This document shows, one piece after another, positions 40,853-49,330 of a DNA stretch of 64,000 nt. This stretch comes from Clostridia bacterium (GTDB lineage Bacteria; Bacillota; Clostridia; Oscillospirales; Acutalibacteraceae). The stretch's first letter is position 1; each line of letters opens with the position of its first letter. The translations under genes were made by a program, and so were the position numbers. The notes below the pieces were generated by a model. That model did not search any database. It was given only the letters and a program-made list of their open reading frames with translations, and was not told the DNA's origin. The stretch spans positions 62,001-126,000 of the forward strand of contig JAFTVI010000017.1 of the NCBI GenBank assembly GCA_017465825.1, written 5' to 3'.

Positions 40853-43399
40853 TTACCCCTTTGCATCGTACCAGGTTTTACCGATGTGTGCATCAACATC
40901 CATTTTTACACTCATTTTGACTGCATTTTCCATTTCTTCCTTGAGTATCTGCAATGCCTTTTCTGCCTCATTCTCGGGAGCTTCAATAATCAATTCATCG
41001 TGTACCTGCATAATAAGCTTTGATTGCATATTTTCCTGTCTGAGACGGTTGAAAACCTTTATCATAGCTATTTTAATTATGTCTGCCGCTGTTCCCTGTA
41101 TAGGCATATTTCTTGCTACTCTTTCGCCAAAAGAACGCTGAATTGCATTGGATGCATTGATTTCGGGAAGATAGCGTCTGCGATTGAATAATGTTTTTAC
41201 GTAACCGTTATCTTTTGCCTGCGCAACTATATTTTCCATATATTTTGCGACGCCTGAATAGTGAGAAAGATAATTTTCGATGTATTTTTTAGCCTCATAA
41301 ACAGCAACACCGATATCTTTACTGAGTGAAAATGCACCGATTCCGTAAACAATACCGAAGTTGACAGCCTTTGCTCTGCTACGCATAATCGGCGCAACCA
41401 TATCAATCGGCATATTGAAAACCTGCGATGCCGTTATAGTATGAATATCGTCACCGTTGTTGAATGCGGCAGTCATATTTACATCTTCTGATATTGCCGC
41501 AAGCACGCGCAGTTCAATCTGTGAATAGTCTGCATCTATGAGTACATTGCCATCATCACTTGTGAAAAATCTTCTCAATTCCCTGCCCAATTCACTTCTG
41601 ACAGGAATATTCTGCAGATTCGGTTCAGTAGAAGAAAGTCTGCCTGTTCTCGTTTCCGTCTGTTGGAATGTAGAGTGGATTCTGCTGTCAGCTGATACAA
41701 CTTTCAGCAAGCCGTCACAATAAGTAGATTTCAGCTTCTGTATAGTTCTGTATTCAAGAATTGCAGGAATGATCGGGTGTTCGTCGTAAAGGCTTTCAAG
41801 TACATCAGCATTTGTGGAATAGCCTGTCTTTGTCTTTTTCTTGACAGGGAGTTGTAATTTTTCAAACAGAACAACACCGAGCTGTTTGGGAGAATTAATG
41901 TTGAATTCGCCGTCAGCATAACTGTAAATTTTATCTACAAGCTCATTAATTCTGCCGTCAAGCATTACACCGTAGCTGTGAATACCCTGAAAATCCACCT
42001 TAAAGCCGTAATGCTCCATAGAAGCGAGCACCAGTGAAAGCGGAATTTCGATTTCATACAGTAGCTGTTCTTCCCCGTTTTCTGTTATTACGACTCGGAG
42101 CTTTTTTGTCAGCTCCCTGAGCGCGGCGCAGGAGCGGACAGTGTCACTTTCCGTATCAATTTTAACTGCAATACGGTAGCTGTCTGCAAGTGAGCTGATT
42201 GAATAATCCGAAGAATTGGGATTAAGTAAATAGCCTGCCAGCAATGTGTCAAATGCGATGTTGTTTACATTATAGCCGCATTTTATTGCATTTGTGTAAA
42301 GTGATTTTGCATCAGATGTGTATTTTTTAATATTGTTGTCTGCAAGAATGTCAACAATAAGTGAAAAGTCAATTTCGCTAACGTAACCGTCAAGATTTAC
42401 ATATGCAGTAATGTAATCGTCGGTAATAAAATAAAGCTCGCCATCATTGCGTACAGATTCAATTATTTCATCAGCTGTTATATTCTTGACACAGTATTTT
42501 ATAGATGTATTTTCACTGTTTGTGACAACGATATCTTTAAGGTCGAGCTTTTCAATAAACTTAACCATTTCAAGCTCGGTTAATATAGCTTTTGCAGACT
42601 GTTTGTCGATATCAGAAGGAATATAGGATGAATAATCTGTGTCAACAGGAGCATCGGTTTTGATTGTACCGAGTGTTCGGCTTAAAAATGCCATATCTTT
42701 GCCGTTTATAAGCTTATTTCTTACACCTGCCGTAACTTCAATAGTGTCAATATTTTCATAAATGTAATCAATAGAGCCAAATTTTTTTATAAGATCAGTT
42801 GCTGTTTTTTCTCCGATACCGGCAACTCCGGGGATATTGTCCGATGAATCACCCATAAGCGCTTTGACTTCAATCAGTTTCAGCGGTTCAACACCTTTAT
42901 CCTCTATGATTTTGTCGGAATTGTAAACGATCGTTTCGGTTTTTCCTGCCTTCGGTGCGGCAAGAAGAACGTTAACATTATCATCAACGAGCTGTAATGA
43001 ATCCCTGTCACCCGTTGCGATATAGCATTTGTCTGTGTCTTTGCAGTTCTTTGCAAGTGTGCCTATAACATCGTCAGCCTCCCAGCCTTCACATTCTATA
43101 AGCTTATAGCCGAGCGAAACAAGAAGTCTTTTCAGTACAGGCATCTGCTGTGCCAGCTCTTCGGGCATTCCCTTACGGTTGCCTTTATATTCACTGTATA
43201 ATTTATGTCTGAATGTGGGAGCCTTTACATCAAACGCAATAGCAACGGCATCGGGAGAATAGCTGTCTCTCAATGAAAAAAGTATATTCATAAAACCGTA
43301 AATACCGTTTGTAAATTGACCGTCTTTTGTTGAAAGCAGTTTTATTCCGTAAAATGCTCTGTTTACAATACTGTTGCCGTCAAGTACAAGCAATTTCAT
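40853..43399 (-). CDS. polA: DNA polymerase I
   Basis: Repair and Okazaki-fragment polymerase of 848 residues. The 5'-3' exonuclease domain spans about 1-290 (LVLDGNSIVNRAFYG, GDRDSLQL, MGDSSDNIPGVAGIGEKTA). The middle domain (about 290-460) lacks the D-x-E pair of the proofreading exonuclease, so 3'-5' activity is probably absent, as in Bacillus and Thermus enzymes. The polymerase domain has motif A DADYSQIELRVLA, motif B RAKAVNFGIVYGIGAF and motif C MQVHDELIIEAP. It leads the polA-(ptp-rimI)-tsaD run. Confidence 0.96.
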   Translation of the reverse strand: MKLLVLDGNSIVNRAFYGIKLLSTKDGQFTNGIYGFMNILFSLRDSYSPDAVAIAFDVKAPTFRHKLYSEYKGNRKGMPEELAQQMPVLKRLLVSLGYKLIECEGWEADDVIGTLAKNCKDTDKCYIATGDRDSLQLVDDNVNVLLAAPKAGKTETIVYNSDKIIEDKGVEPLKLIEVKALMGDSSDNIPGVAGIGEKTATDLIKKFGSIDYIYENIDTIEVTAGVRNKLINGKDMAFLSRTLGTIKTDAPVDTDYSSYIPSDIDKQSAKAILTELEMVKFIEKLDLKDIVVTNSENTSIKYCVKNITADEIIESVRNDGELYFITDDYITAYVNLDGYVSEIDFSLIVDILADNNIKKYTSDAKSLYTNAIKCGYNVNNIAFDTLLAGYLLNPNSSDYSISSLADSYRIAVKIDTESDTVRSCAALRELTKKLRVVITENGEEQLLYEIEIPLSLVLASMEHYGFKVDFQGIHSYGVMLDGRINELVDKIYSYADGEFNINSPKQLGVVLFEKLQLPVKKKTKTGYSTNADVLESLYDEHPIIPAILEYRTIQKLKSTYCDGLLKVVSADSRIHSTFQQTETRTGRLSSTEPNLQNIPVRSELGRELRRFFTSDDGNVLIDADYSQIELRVLAAISEDVNMTAAFNNGDDIHTITASQVFNMPIDMVAPIMRSRAKAVNFGIVYGIGAFSLSKDIGVAVYEAKKYIENYLSHYSGVAKYMENIVAQAKDNGYVKTLFNRRRYLPEINASNAIQRSFGERVARNMPIQGTAADIIKIAMIKVFNRLRQENMQSKLIMQVHDELIIEAPENEAEKALQILKEEMENAVKMSVKMDVDAHIGKTWYDAKG

Positions 43400-43531
43400 A
43401 AATAATCTACCTCGCTGTTACGCCATATTCAGGCATTTTAAAATAGTATAGCATATTTTTGAAAAAAAGTAATGCAATTTGCAAAAAAATATGATAAAAT
43501 GTTTGTAAAATTTAAGATTGGATTCAATATA

Positions 43532-44497
43532 ATGAAAATTGGAAATGTTGAAATAGAAAAAACTGCCGCACTTGCACCTATGGCTGGTGTTGCTGATAAA
43601 ACATTCAGAGAATTGTGCAAGGGGTTCGGTGCGGCATACACAGTAAGCGAAATGGTCAGTTCAAAAGGTGTTACAATGGGTGACAGAAAATCAAGCGAGC
43701 TTATGGCTGTTTCCGAAATTGAACACCCTGCCGCAGTACAGATATTCGGTACTGAGCCTGAAACTATGGCTCAGGCAGCTATTTCTGCTCTTAAAATGAA
43801 TCCCGATATCATTGATATCAATATGGGATGTCCTGCCCCTAAAATTGTAAAGGGCGGAGCAGGAAGTGCACTGATGCGTACACCTGAACTTGCAGGCAGA
43901 ATAATAAAAGCTGTTACGTCAGCTGTTGATATTCCCGTTACGGTTAAAATACGAAGTGGATGGGATGCGGAGCATATCAATGCTGTTGAAATGGCAAAAA
44001 TTGCTGAAGATAACGGAGCGGCGGCAATAACCGTTCACGGCAGAACCAAAGAACAGATGTATGCGCCGAGTGTGAATATTGATATTATCCGACGGGTAAA
44101 GGAATCAGTTTCTGTTCCCGTAATCGGTAACGGAGATATTGTTGATGTATTTTCTGCCGCAAAAATGTATGAAGAAACAAACTGCGACCTTATTATGGTT
44201 GGCAGAGGTGCGTTGGGTTGTCCCTGGATATTTCAGCAGATATCAGCATACTTAAAAACAGGTAATATTATCCCCGACCCGCCTGTTTCACAGCGTATGC
44301 TTGTAATGCTGAAACATATAGAAAACCTTTGCAGTGAGCGCGGTAACAGAATCGGTATGCGCGAAGCAAGAAAACACGCCCTTTGGTACACAAAAGGACT
44401 TCGCGGCAGTGCTGAATACAGAAGGCAACTATCAACTATCGAAACTATTGATGATGTAAAGAGAATTGCATTTCAGATAGTGAAAGATAATGAATAA
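43532..44497 (+). CDS. dusB: tRNA-dihydrouridine synthase (DusB-like)
   Basis: FMN enzyme that reduces uridines in the tRNA D-loop. TIM barrel of 321 residues, with LAPMAGVADKTFRELC, the active-site cysteine in NMGCPAPKIVKGGAGSALM, the FMN-binding VKIRSGWD, TVHGRTKEQMY and IGNGDI. I start at ATG 43532, where the family N-terminus IGNVEIEKTAALAPM begins. The ribosome site is weak, and longer frames to 43472 lie in promoter-like sequence. Its 3' end faces copy B of the 38-bp repeat. Confidence 0.93.
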   Translation: MKIGNVEIEKTAALAPMAGVADKTFRELCKGFGAAYTVSEMVSSKGVTMGDRKSSELMAVSEIEHPAAVQIFGTEPETMAQAAISALKMNPDIIDINMGCPAPKIVKGGAGSALMRTPELAGRIIKAVTSAVDIPVTVKIRSGWDAEHINAVEMAKIAEDNGAAAITVHGRTKEQMYAPSVNIDIIRRVKESVSVPVIGNGDIVDVFSAAKMYEETNCDLIMVGRGALGCPWIFQQISAYLKTGNIIPDPPVSQRMLVMLKHIENLCSERGNRIGMREARKHALWYTKGLRGSAEYRRQLSTIETIDDVKRIAFQIVKDNE

Positions 44498-44516
44498 TTA
44501 ATTTTTTTATAAAAAA

Positions 44517-44554
44517 TGAGGACTTTTGCACTAAGCATAAGTCCTCTTACTTTT
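44517..44554. repeat. 38-bp hairpin repeat, copy B (convergent-gene junction)
   Basis: Reverse complement of 17884-17921 with a single mismatch. It lies between convergent dusB and a GPH symporter gene, four bases from the latter's stop. The stem AGGACTT/AAGTCCT is flanked by TTTTTTTATAAAAAA and TTACTTTTATTTT. Confidence 0.85.
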
Positions 44555-44557
44555 ATT

Positions 44558-46072
44558 TTAGATGTTTGATGTTGAGTTTACTTTTTTTCTTTCCTCAATT
44601 TCAGCAACCATCTGCTTTTGCTTTTTTTCTGTGATTGTATAGAAGAGCATCGGGATGCAGGTGGCAACCATACTTATTGCGCCTGACAGAACAAGCATAT
44701 TCCAGAGAAGATCTTTACCGTCAGCTGTAATATATACGCCGTTTGCGGCATCGGGATTGATACCTGCCATATAGTACGCAAGAACGCCTACAAAAGCACC
44801 GACAGCCATACCGATCTTATTGATGAATGTCTGCATTGCAAAGCAGATACCCTCACCTCTTTCGCCTGTCTTCCACTCAAGATAATCAACAGTATCACCG
44901 ATCATAGCGTATGTGATGATATTATTAACACCCTGAGGAATGCCGAGAAGAACAAGACCTATAGCACATACAACGAGCTTCCAGGGAGCATCATAACCGA
45001 TAAAGTACATAGCAAACATTACAACGCCACCCAGCACGTGAACTGCAATGTATGCCCATTTCTTTGTGAATTTCTTACTCATCCAGGGAACGAGAATTGA
45101 TGCAACAAGACCGCCGGGAACAACAAGAAGTGTAATAAGACTGTAAATACCTTCATTGTTGAGAACATACTTTGCAAAGTAAAGACCGCCTGTGTATGTA
45201 TAAACCATTCTTGCACCGCCGAGAATACCGGAAACAACAACGAGAAGAAGCTGTTTGTTCCTGAAAAGGAGACCAAGATTGTGAATAAGTGAGGGAGCTT
45301 CTGTTGTTGCGGTAAAACGCTCTTTTGTATGTTTAAAACCTACAAAGAACATAGGCATAGCAACAAGAACAAGTACGAGAGCACAGATAAAGTATGTCAA
45401 CTTAAGTGTCTCAGCATTTTCAGTTATATATGCAGGGTCAACAATACCGGCATCTGTTTTGTATTTAGCTGTAACAGCAGATGTGATAATCGGAACAAAA
45501 ACAGTAACAATACCCGCACCGAGAGTGCAAAGAAGTCGCGTTATTGTAAGAATATTTGCTCTTGTTTCTGTATTGTTTGTAAGACAGGTTGAAAGTCCCC
45601 AATAAGGAACGTCAACAATTGTGTAAACAACAGAGAAAACAAGATATACACAAGCTATTGCGATGAATGATTCAACTGATTTTGCTTTATATACAGGTAC
45701 AAAACAAAGAATTGTAATCAAGCCGATAGGTATAGCCATCCATTTGAGATAAGGGCGGCATTTACCCCATTTTGTTCTCGTTCTGTCAACAATCGAACCC
45801 ATAATAGGGTCGTTCAATGCGTCAAATACTCGAACACCAAGCATAAGAAATGCAACAGCCATTGTACCTGATACAGTACCGAGCATAAAATCACTTGAAC
45901 CGAAAAGAAGTGCATCAGTCATAAATACGGTAAGATATGAGCCGATGATTGTACAGATAAAGTTCTGACCGAAGCCGGCAACGCCGTATGCCAATGCTTC
46001 TTTTGGCTGAACACCCTGTCCCGGTGTTGTTCCGTAAAGCTTATGAAGCAACGGAATGTCATTGAGTTTCAT
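44558..46072 (-). CDS. GPH-family sugar:cation symporter (MFS)
   Basis: Second transporter of the glycoside-pentoside-hexuronide family in the window, 504 residues with twelve membrane segments. The hallmark loop DRTRTKWGKCRPYLKW follows ALNDPIMGSIV, and MIGDTVDYLEWKTGERGEG is the late MelB-like motif. It is closer to the MelB/XynB type than the copy near 29 kb. It is monocistronic with GGTG before the ATG. The GH95, GH4 and FGGY kinase genes elsewhere in the window could use its cargo, but the sugar is unknown. Confidence 0.9.
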   Translation of the reverse strand: MKLNDIPLLHKLYGTTPGQGVQPKEALAYGVAGFGQNFICTIIGSYLTVFMTDALLFGSSDFMLGTVSGTMAVAFLMLGVRVFDALNDPIMGSIVDRTRTKWGKCRPYLKWMAIPIGLITILCFVPVYKAKSVESFIAIACVYLVFSVVYTIVDVPYWGLSTCLTNNTETRANILTITRLLCTLGAGIVTVFVPIITSAVTAKYKTDAGIVDPAYITENAETLKLTYFICALVLVLVAMPMFFVGFKHTKERFTATTEAPSLIHNLGLLFRNKQLLLVVVSGILGGARMVYTYTGGLYFAKYVLNNEGIYSLITLLVVPGGLVASILVPWMSKKFTKKWAYIAVHVLGGVVMFAMYFIGYDAPWKLVVCAIGLVLLGIPQGVNNIITYAMIGDTVDYLEWKTGERGEGICFAMQTFINKIGMAVGAFVGVLAYYMAGINPDAANGVYITADGKDLLWNMLVLSGAISMVATCIPMLFYTITEKKQKQMVAEIEERKKVNSTSNI

Positions 46073-46226
46073 AATATCACCTTTTCCTTGGAATAATTAT
46101 ATTATTGTAATTCTAACACAATGTTGAAAAAATTACAACATCAAAATAAAAAATTGTTAATTTTTGTTTAAAAAAGTTTTTTGTGACAATACTGATTTTA
46201 CCATATTAAAAATGAGGTGTATTACA

Positions 46227-46355
46227 ATGGCAAAAAACAAGGATAATGCAAAAAAGAAAACAGGAAAAGATAAGAAGAACATCAATAATCAGGCAGAAAA
46301 CAAAATTCAAGAGAAAGTCAGCGACGAAAACAAAAACAATCAGGCAAAAAACTGA
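46227..46355 (+). CDS. Short Lys/Asn-rich protein of unknown function
   Basis: A 42-residue ORF starting MAKNKDNAKKKTGKDKKN and continuing with NNQAENKIQ and NNQAKN. It has a good GAGGTG site eight bases before the ATG, which is the main reason to believe it. About a third of residues are Lys and nearly as many Asn or Gln; no hydrophobic segment. It could be a nucleic-acid-binding or spore-related basic peptide, or a chance frame in A-rich sequence. A weak hairpin (CCTCTT/AAGAGG) follows the stop. Confidence 0.45.
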   Translation: MAKNKDNAKKKTGKDKKNINNQAENKIQEKVSDENKNNQAKN

Positions 46356-46395
46356 GCAAAAGCCTCTTTTTAAGAGGTTACATAAAAATATTGCA

Positions 46396-46411
46396 GTAAT
46401 TTTAAAATTAC
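46396..46411. promoter_or_regulatory. Perfect 16-bp AT palindrome upstream of the SRP RNA promoter
   Basis: GTAATTTTAAAATTAC is its own reverse complement and lies directly before the -35 box, where it may act as an UP-element-like or protein-binding site. Confidence 0.35.
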
Positions 46412-46413
46412 TA

Positions 46414-46442
46414 TTGCAATTATTTTAAAAATATATTATAAT
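46414..46442 (+). promoter_or_regulatory. Promoter of the SRP RNA gene
   Basis: TTGCAA (46414-46419), 17-base spacer and TATAAT (46437-46442), placing the start near 46449. Confidence 0.8.
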
Positions 46443-46449
46443 ACCTTTT

Positions 46450-46602
46450 GGAATTGAAAGTCCGATTTCAGTCATGCGGCGTGTTGGTCCTGTGCGACGG
46501 AGCGCTGTGAACCATGTCAGGCGGGGAACCGAGCAGCATTAAGCGGTAAGCCCGTGCGATACAGTTCGCCTGCTCGCCGTATGACCGAGGTCGGACTTCT
46601 TT
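46450..46602 (+). ncRNA. ffs: Signal recognition particle RNA, small bacterial type
   Basis: RNA of the SRP that binds Ffh and targets membrane proteins. The apical domain is recognisable from GTCAGGCGGGGAACCGAG and AGCAGCATTAAGCGG, the conserved GGAA tetraloop and internal-loop motif. GTCATGCGGCG pairs with CGCCGTATGAC, and AAGTCCGA (46458-46465) pairs with TCGGACTT (46591-46598), which ends in a T run and so doubles as terminator. It lies just upstream of dnaX, its usual place in Firmicutes. No Alu domain was seen. Confidence 0.93.
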
Positions 46603-46629
46603 TTTTTACTAATTTTAGGAGTTTTTAAA

Positions 46630-48354
46630 TTGTATAGAGTTTTATACAGAAAGTGGCGTCCTCAGACATTCAAGGATGTTTCAGGTCAACCTCATATAAC
46701 CGAAACGTTGATGAATGAAGTCAGGGAGTCACGCTTGGCTCACGCGTATCTTTTTACAGGCTCAAGAGGTACAGGTAAAACTTCCTGTGCAAAGATTCTT
46801 TCCAAAGCCATTAACTGTTTGCATCCCGTGGACGGAAATCCCTGTAATGAATGCGATATCTGCAGAGGTATTGATTCAGGTACGGTTCTTGATGTCGTTG
46901 AAATTGACGCCGCAAGCAACAGAGGTATTGATGATATAAGAGCTTTGCGTGAAGAATCAGCTTTTACACCTGCACAGGCAAAATACAGAGTTTACATAAT
47001 TGACGAGGTACATATGCTCACGATTGAAGCATTCAATGCTCTTCTGAAAACTCTTGAAGAGCCGCCTGAGCATATTGTGTTTATTCTTGCTACGACGGAA
47101 GTACAAAAATTGCCATCTACAATTCTTTCAAGATGCCAGCGTTTTGATTTCAGAAGAATTTCTGTTGATGCACTTGTAGACAGATTAAAATACGTAGCAC
47201 AGCAGGAACAAGTTCTGCTCAGTGATGATGCGGCTGTTTTAATTGCAAGAATTGCAGACGGCGGTATGCGTGACGCACTTTCTATTTTTGACAGATGCCT
47301 GAGCATATCCGAAAATGTAAATGTAGATGTTGTTTCTGATGCCGCAGGTATTATGAGTAAGACACATCTTTTTGATTTATCAGATGCATTTATAAATAAA
47401 GATACGGCAAAAGCACTTGCCATTGTTGACGAACTGCATAATTCATCCTGCGATACAGAGCGGCTTTGCACGGAACTTACAAATCATTTCAGAAGCTTAT
47501 TGATAATCAAATCAGTAAAAAAGCCTGAGGAGATACTTGTATGTACAAATGAGGAGCTTACGGAATTAAAGGAACTTTCCGATAAATTCAGCATTGAAGA
47601 AATATTGTCAATTATGAATATCCTTTCAGCGGCAATAGCTTCGATAAAAGTGACACAGAACAGGCGTATCGAAACTGAAATGGCAATGATTAAAATTTGT
47701 TCGCCTGAAGTATCCGATGATATTTCATCATTATATGCAAGAATTGCTCAGCTTGAAAAGAAGATAGATGAACTGTCAAGCGGTTCAGCAGTAAGTTTAA
47801 AAATTCATAATGAATCCCCTATTATTCCTGTTGCTGAACAAAAAAAAGAAATGAGCAAGGAAGATATTCTGAATTCGCTTGTTTTTGATGACGATTCTGC
47901 CGAATACGATGATGAACCGCCTTTCGACATCAGTACACCGCAGGAAGAACAGCCAATTTTTGATGAGGCTCCCGTCTTTGATGAAATACCGTTACCGCAG
48001 GACGCGCCTGTGTTTGATGAGCCACCATTTGATAACGGTCCAGTCTTTGACCCGGAACCGACAGCAGACTTCACTGTTTTTGATCCCGAACCTGTTGAAA
48101 ACAATACATCGACGACATCAAATAATACTCAGTTCAGTGTCAAGATGTGGACAAACTGCATAATAGAGGCAGAAAAGCTTTGTCCGCCGATTACGGGACA
48201 TTTACTCGGTACAAAGGCGGAAATTATCGGTGAATCGATAACAATTACAAATTATAAATCCGTACTTCCTATGATTTTCCCGATGTGTCAGGCAAAAGTG
48301 GAAGAAGCGGTAAAAAATATTACAGGCAGAAATCTGTCTGTCAGATTAGGATAA
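46630..48354 (+). CDS. dnaX: DNA polymerase III subunits gamma/tau
   Basis: Clamp-loader ATPase subunit. Walker A GSRGTGKTS is at about residues 44-52. The zinc module has four cysteines in INCLHPVDGNPCNECDIC, the DEVH Walker B lies in YIIDEVHML, and the sensor SRC in LSRCQRFDF. The C-terminal third is a Pro/Phe/Asp repeat linker followed by a small folded tail. An A8 run at 47840-47847 allows slippage that would end the protein near residue 405-420. The start is TTG 46630 with AGGAG eight bases upstream. It heads dnaX-ybaB-recR. Confidence 0.94.
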   Translation: MYRVLYRKWRPQTFKDVSGQPHITETLMNEVRESRLAHAYLFTGSRGTGKTSCAKILSKAINCLHPVDGNPCNECDICRGIDSGTVLDVVEIDAASNRGIDDIRALREESAFTPAQAKYRVYIIDEVHMLTIEAFNALLKTLEEPPEHIVFILATTEVQKLPSTILSRCQRFDFRRISVDALVDRLKYVAQQEQVLLSDDAAVLIARIADGGMRDALSIFDRCLSISENVNVDVVSDAAGIMSKTHLFDLSDAFINKDTAKALAIVDELHNSSCDTERLCTELTNHFRSLLIIKSVKKPEEILVCTNEELTELKELSDKFSIEEILSIMNILSAAIASIKVTQNRRIETEMAMIKICSPEVSDDISSLYARIAQLEKKIDELSSGSAVSLKIHNESPIIPVAEQKKEMSKEDILNSLVFDDDSAEYDDEPPFDISTPQEEQPIFDEAPVFDEIPLPQDAPVFDEPPFDNGPVFDPEPTADFTVFDPEPVENNTSTTSNNTQFSVKMWTNCIIEAEKLCPPITGHLLGTKAEIIGESITITNYKSVLPMIFPMCQAKVEEAVKNITGRNLSVRLG

Positions 48355-48375
48355 TATTTTCAGGAGGAACATACA

Positions 48376-48717
48376 ATGAAAGCAAGAATCCCTAACGCCA
48401 ATCAAGGCGGCAATATGATGCAGAAGCTGCAGAAAATGCAGGAAGAAATGGCAAAAACACAGGCTGCTGTTGAAGAGTCTGAATTTACATCTTCAGTCGG
48501 CGGCGGCGCTGTTGAGGTTACCGTTAACGGCAAACACGAGGTTAAATCAATAAAAATGCAGCCGGATGTTGTAGATCCCGATGATATAGATATGCTTGAA
48601 GATCTGCTTCTTGCCGCCATTAATGAAGCTATGAGAAAAGCAGATGCAACTATGGAATCCGAAATGGGCAAGCTTACAGGCGGACTTAACATTCCCGGAA
48701 TGGGCGGTCTTTTCTGA
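48376..48717 (+). CDS. YbaB/EbfC-family nucleoid-associated protein
   Basis: DNA-binding dimer of 113 residues, with a Met/Gln/Lys-rich helix (NMMQKLQKMQEEMAK), the conserved sheet VEVTVNGKHEVKSIKM and a helical C-terminus ending GLNIPGMGGLF. Between dnaX and recR, as in most bacteria. GGAGG precedes the ATG. Its TGA shares a base with the recR start. Probably involved in nucleoid structure or in fork and repair support. Confidence 0.93.
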   Translation: MKARIPNANQGGNMMQKLQKMQEEMAKTQAAVEESEFTSSVGGGAVEVTVNGKHEVKSIKMQPDVVDPDDIDMLEDLLLAAINEAMRKADATMESEMGKLTGGLNIPGMGGLF

Positions 48718-49316
48718 TGCAGTATAATGCAGTACCGCTTCAGAAGCTGATTGAACAGTTTGAGCGTATGCCCGGCATAGGCAGAAAAACTGCACAGAGA
48801 ATAGCATTTTATATTCTCGGTCTGCCGGAAAATGAATCAAAAGCTATTGCAGATGCAATTAATGATGCCTGTAAAAAGATTCATAAATGCTCAGTCTGTT
48901 GCAATCTCACAGAAGATGAGCTTTGTCCCATATGCAAAAATGATAAACGTGATCACTCCGTTGTTTGCGTGGTTGAGGATTCGCAAAGCCTTATAGCCAT
49001 TGAGAAAACGAAGGAGTTTTCGGGTGTTTATCACGTTTTGCACGGTGCTATCTCCCCTCTTGACGGCATCGGTCCCGAGCAGTTGACTATAAAGGAACTG
49101 ATTGCACGACTCGGCAGTGACGAAATAAAAGAAGTAATCATAGCTACGGATTCAGACATTGAGGGCGAAGCCACTGCTATGTATTTATCAAAGCTTATCA
49201 AACCCTTTAACATAAAAATTACAAGAATAGCATTTGGATTACCCGTGGGTACAGATATTCAGTATGCTGATGAAGTTACTCTGTCACGGGCGATAGAAGG
49301 CAGACGAAATATGTAA
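48717..49316 (+). CDS. recR: Recombination protein RecR
   Basis: Recombination mediator that works with RecF/RecO to load RecA at gaps. The 199-residue protein has the N-terminal helix-hairpin-helix MPGIGRKTAQRIAF, the zinc finger CSVCCNLTEDELCPIC, the Toprim core VVCVVEDSQSLIAIE, and GEATAMYLSKL. Its ATG overlaps the ybaB stop by one base, so the two are coupled. It ends the SRP RNA-dnaX-ybaB-recR block. Confidence 0.96.
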   Translation: MQYNAVPLQKLIEQFERMPGIGRKTAQRIAFYILGLPENESKAIADAINDACKKIHKCSVCCNLTEDELCPICKNDKRDHSVVCVVEDSQSLIAIEKTKEFSGVYHVLHGAISPLDGIGPEQLTIKELIARLGSDEIKEVIIATDSDIEGEATAMYLSKLIKPFNIKITRIAFGLPVGTDIQYADEVTLSRAIEGRRNM

Positions 49317-49330
49317 ACGGAGGAATTTTT

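Noticed and set aside
39985-40899. Assembly frameshift creating the LMW-PTP/RimI fusion
   Set aside because: Both domains are full length and the junction near residue 135 continues in one frame without overlap or leftover sequence, so a real fusion is more likely, though reads should be checked.
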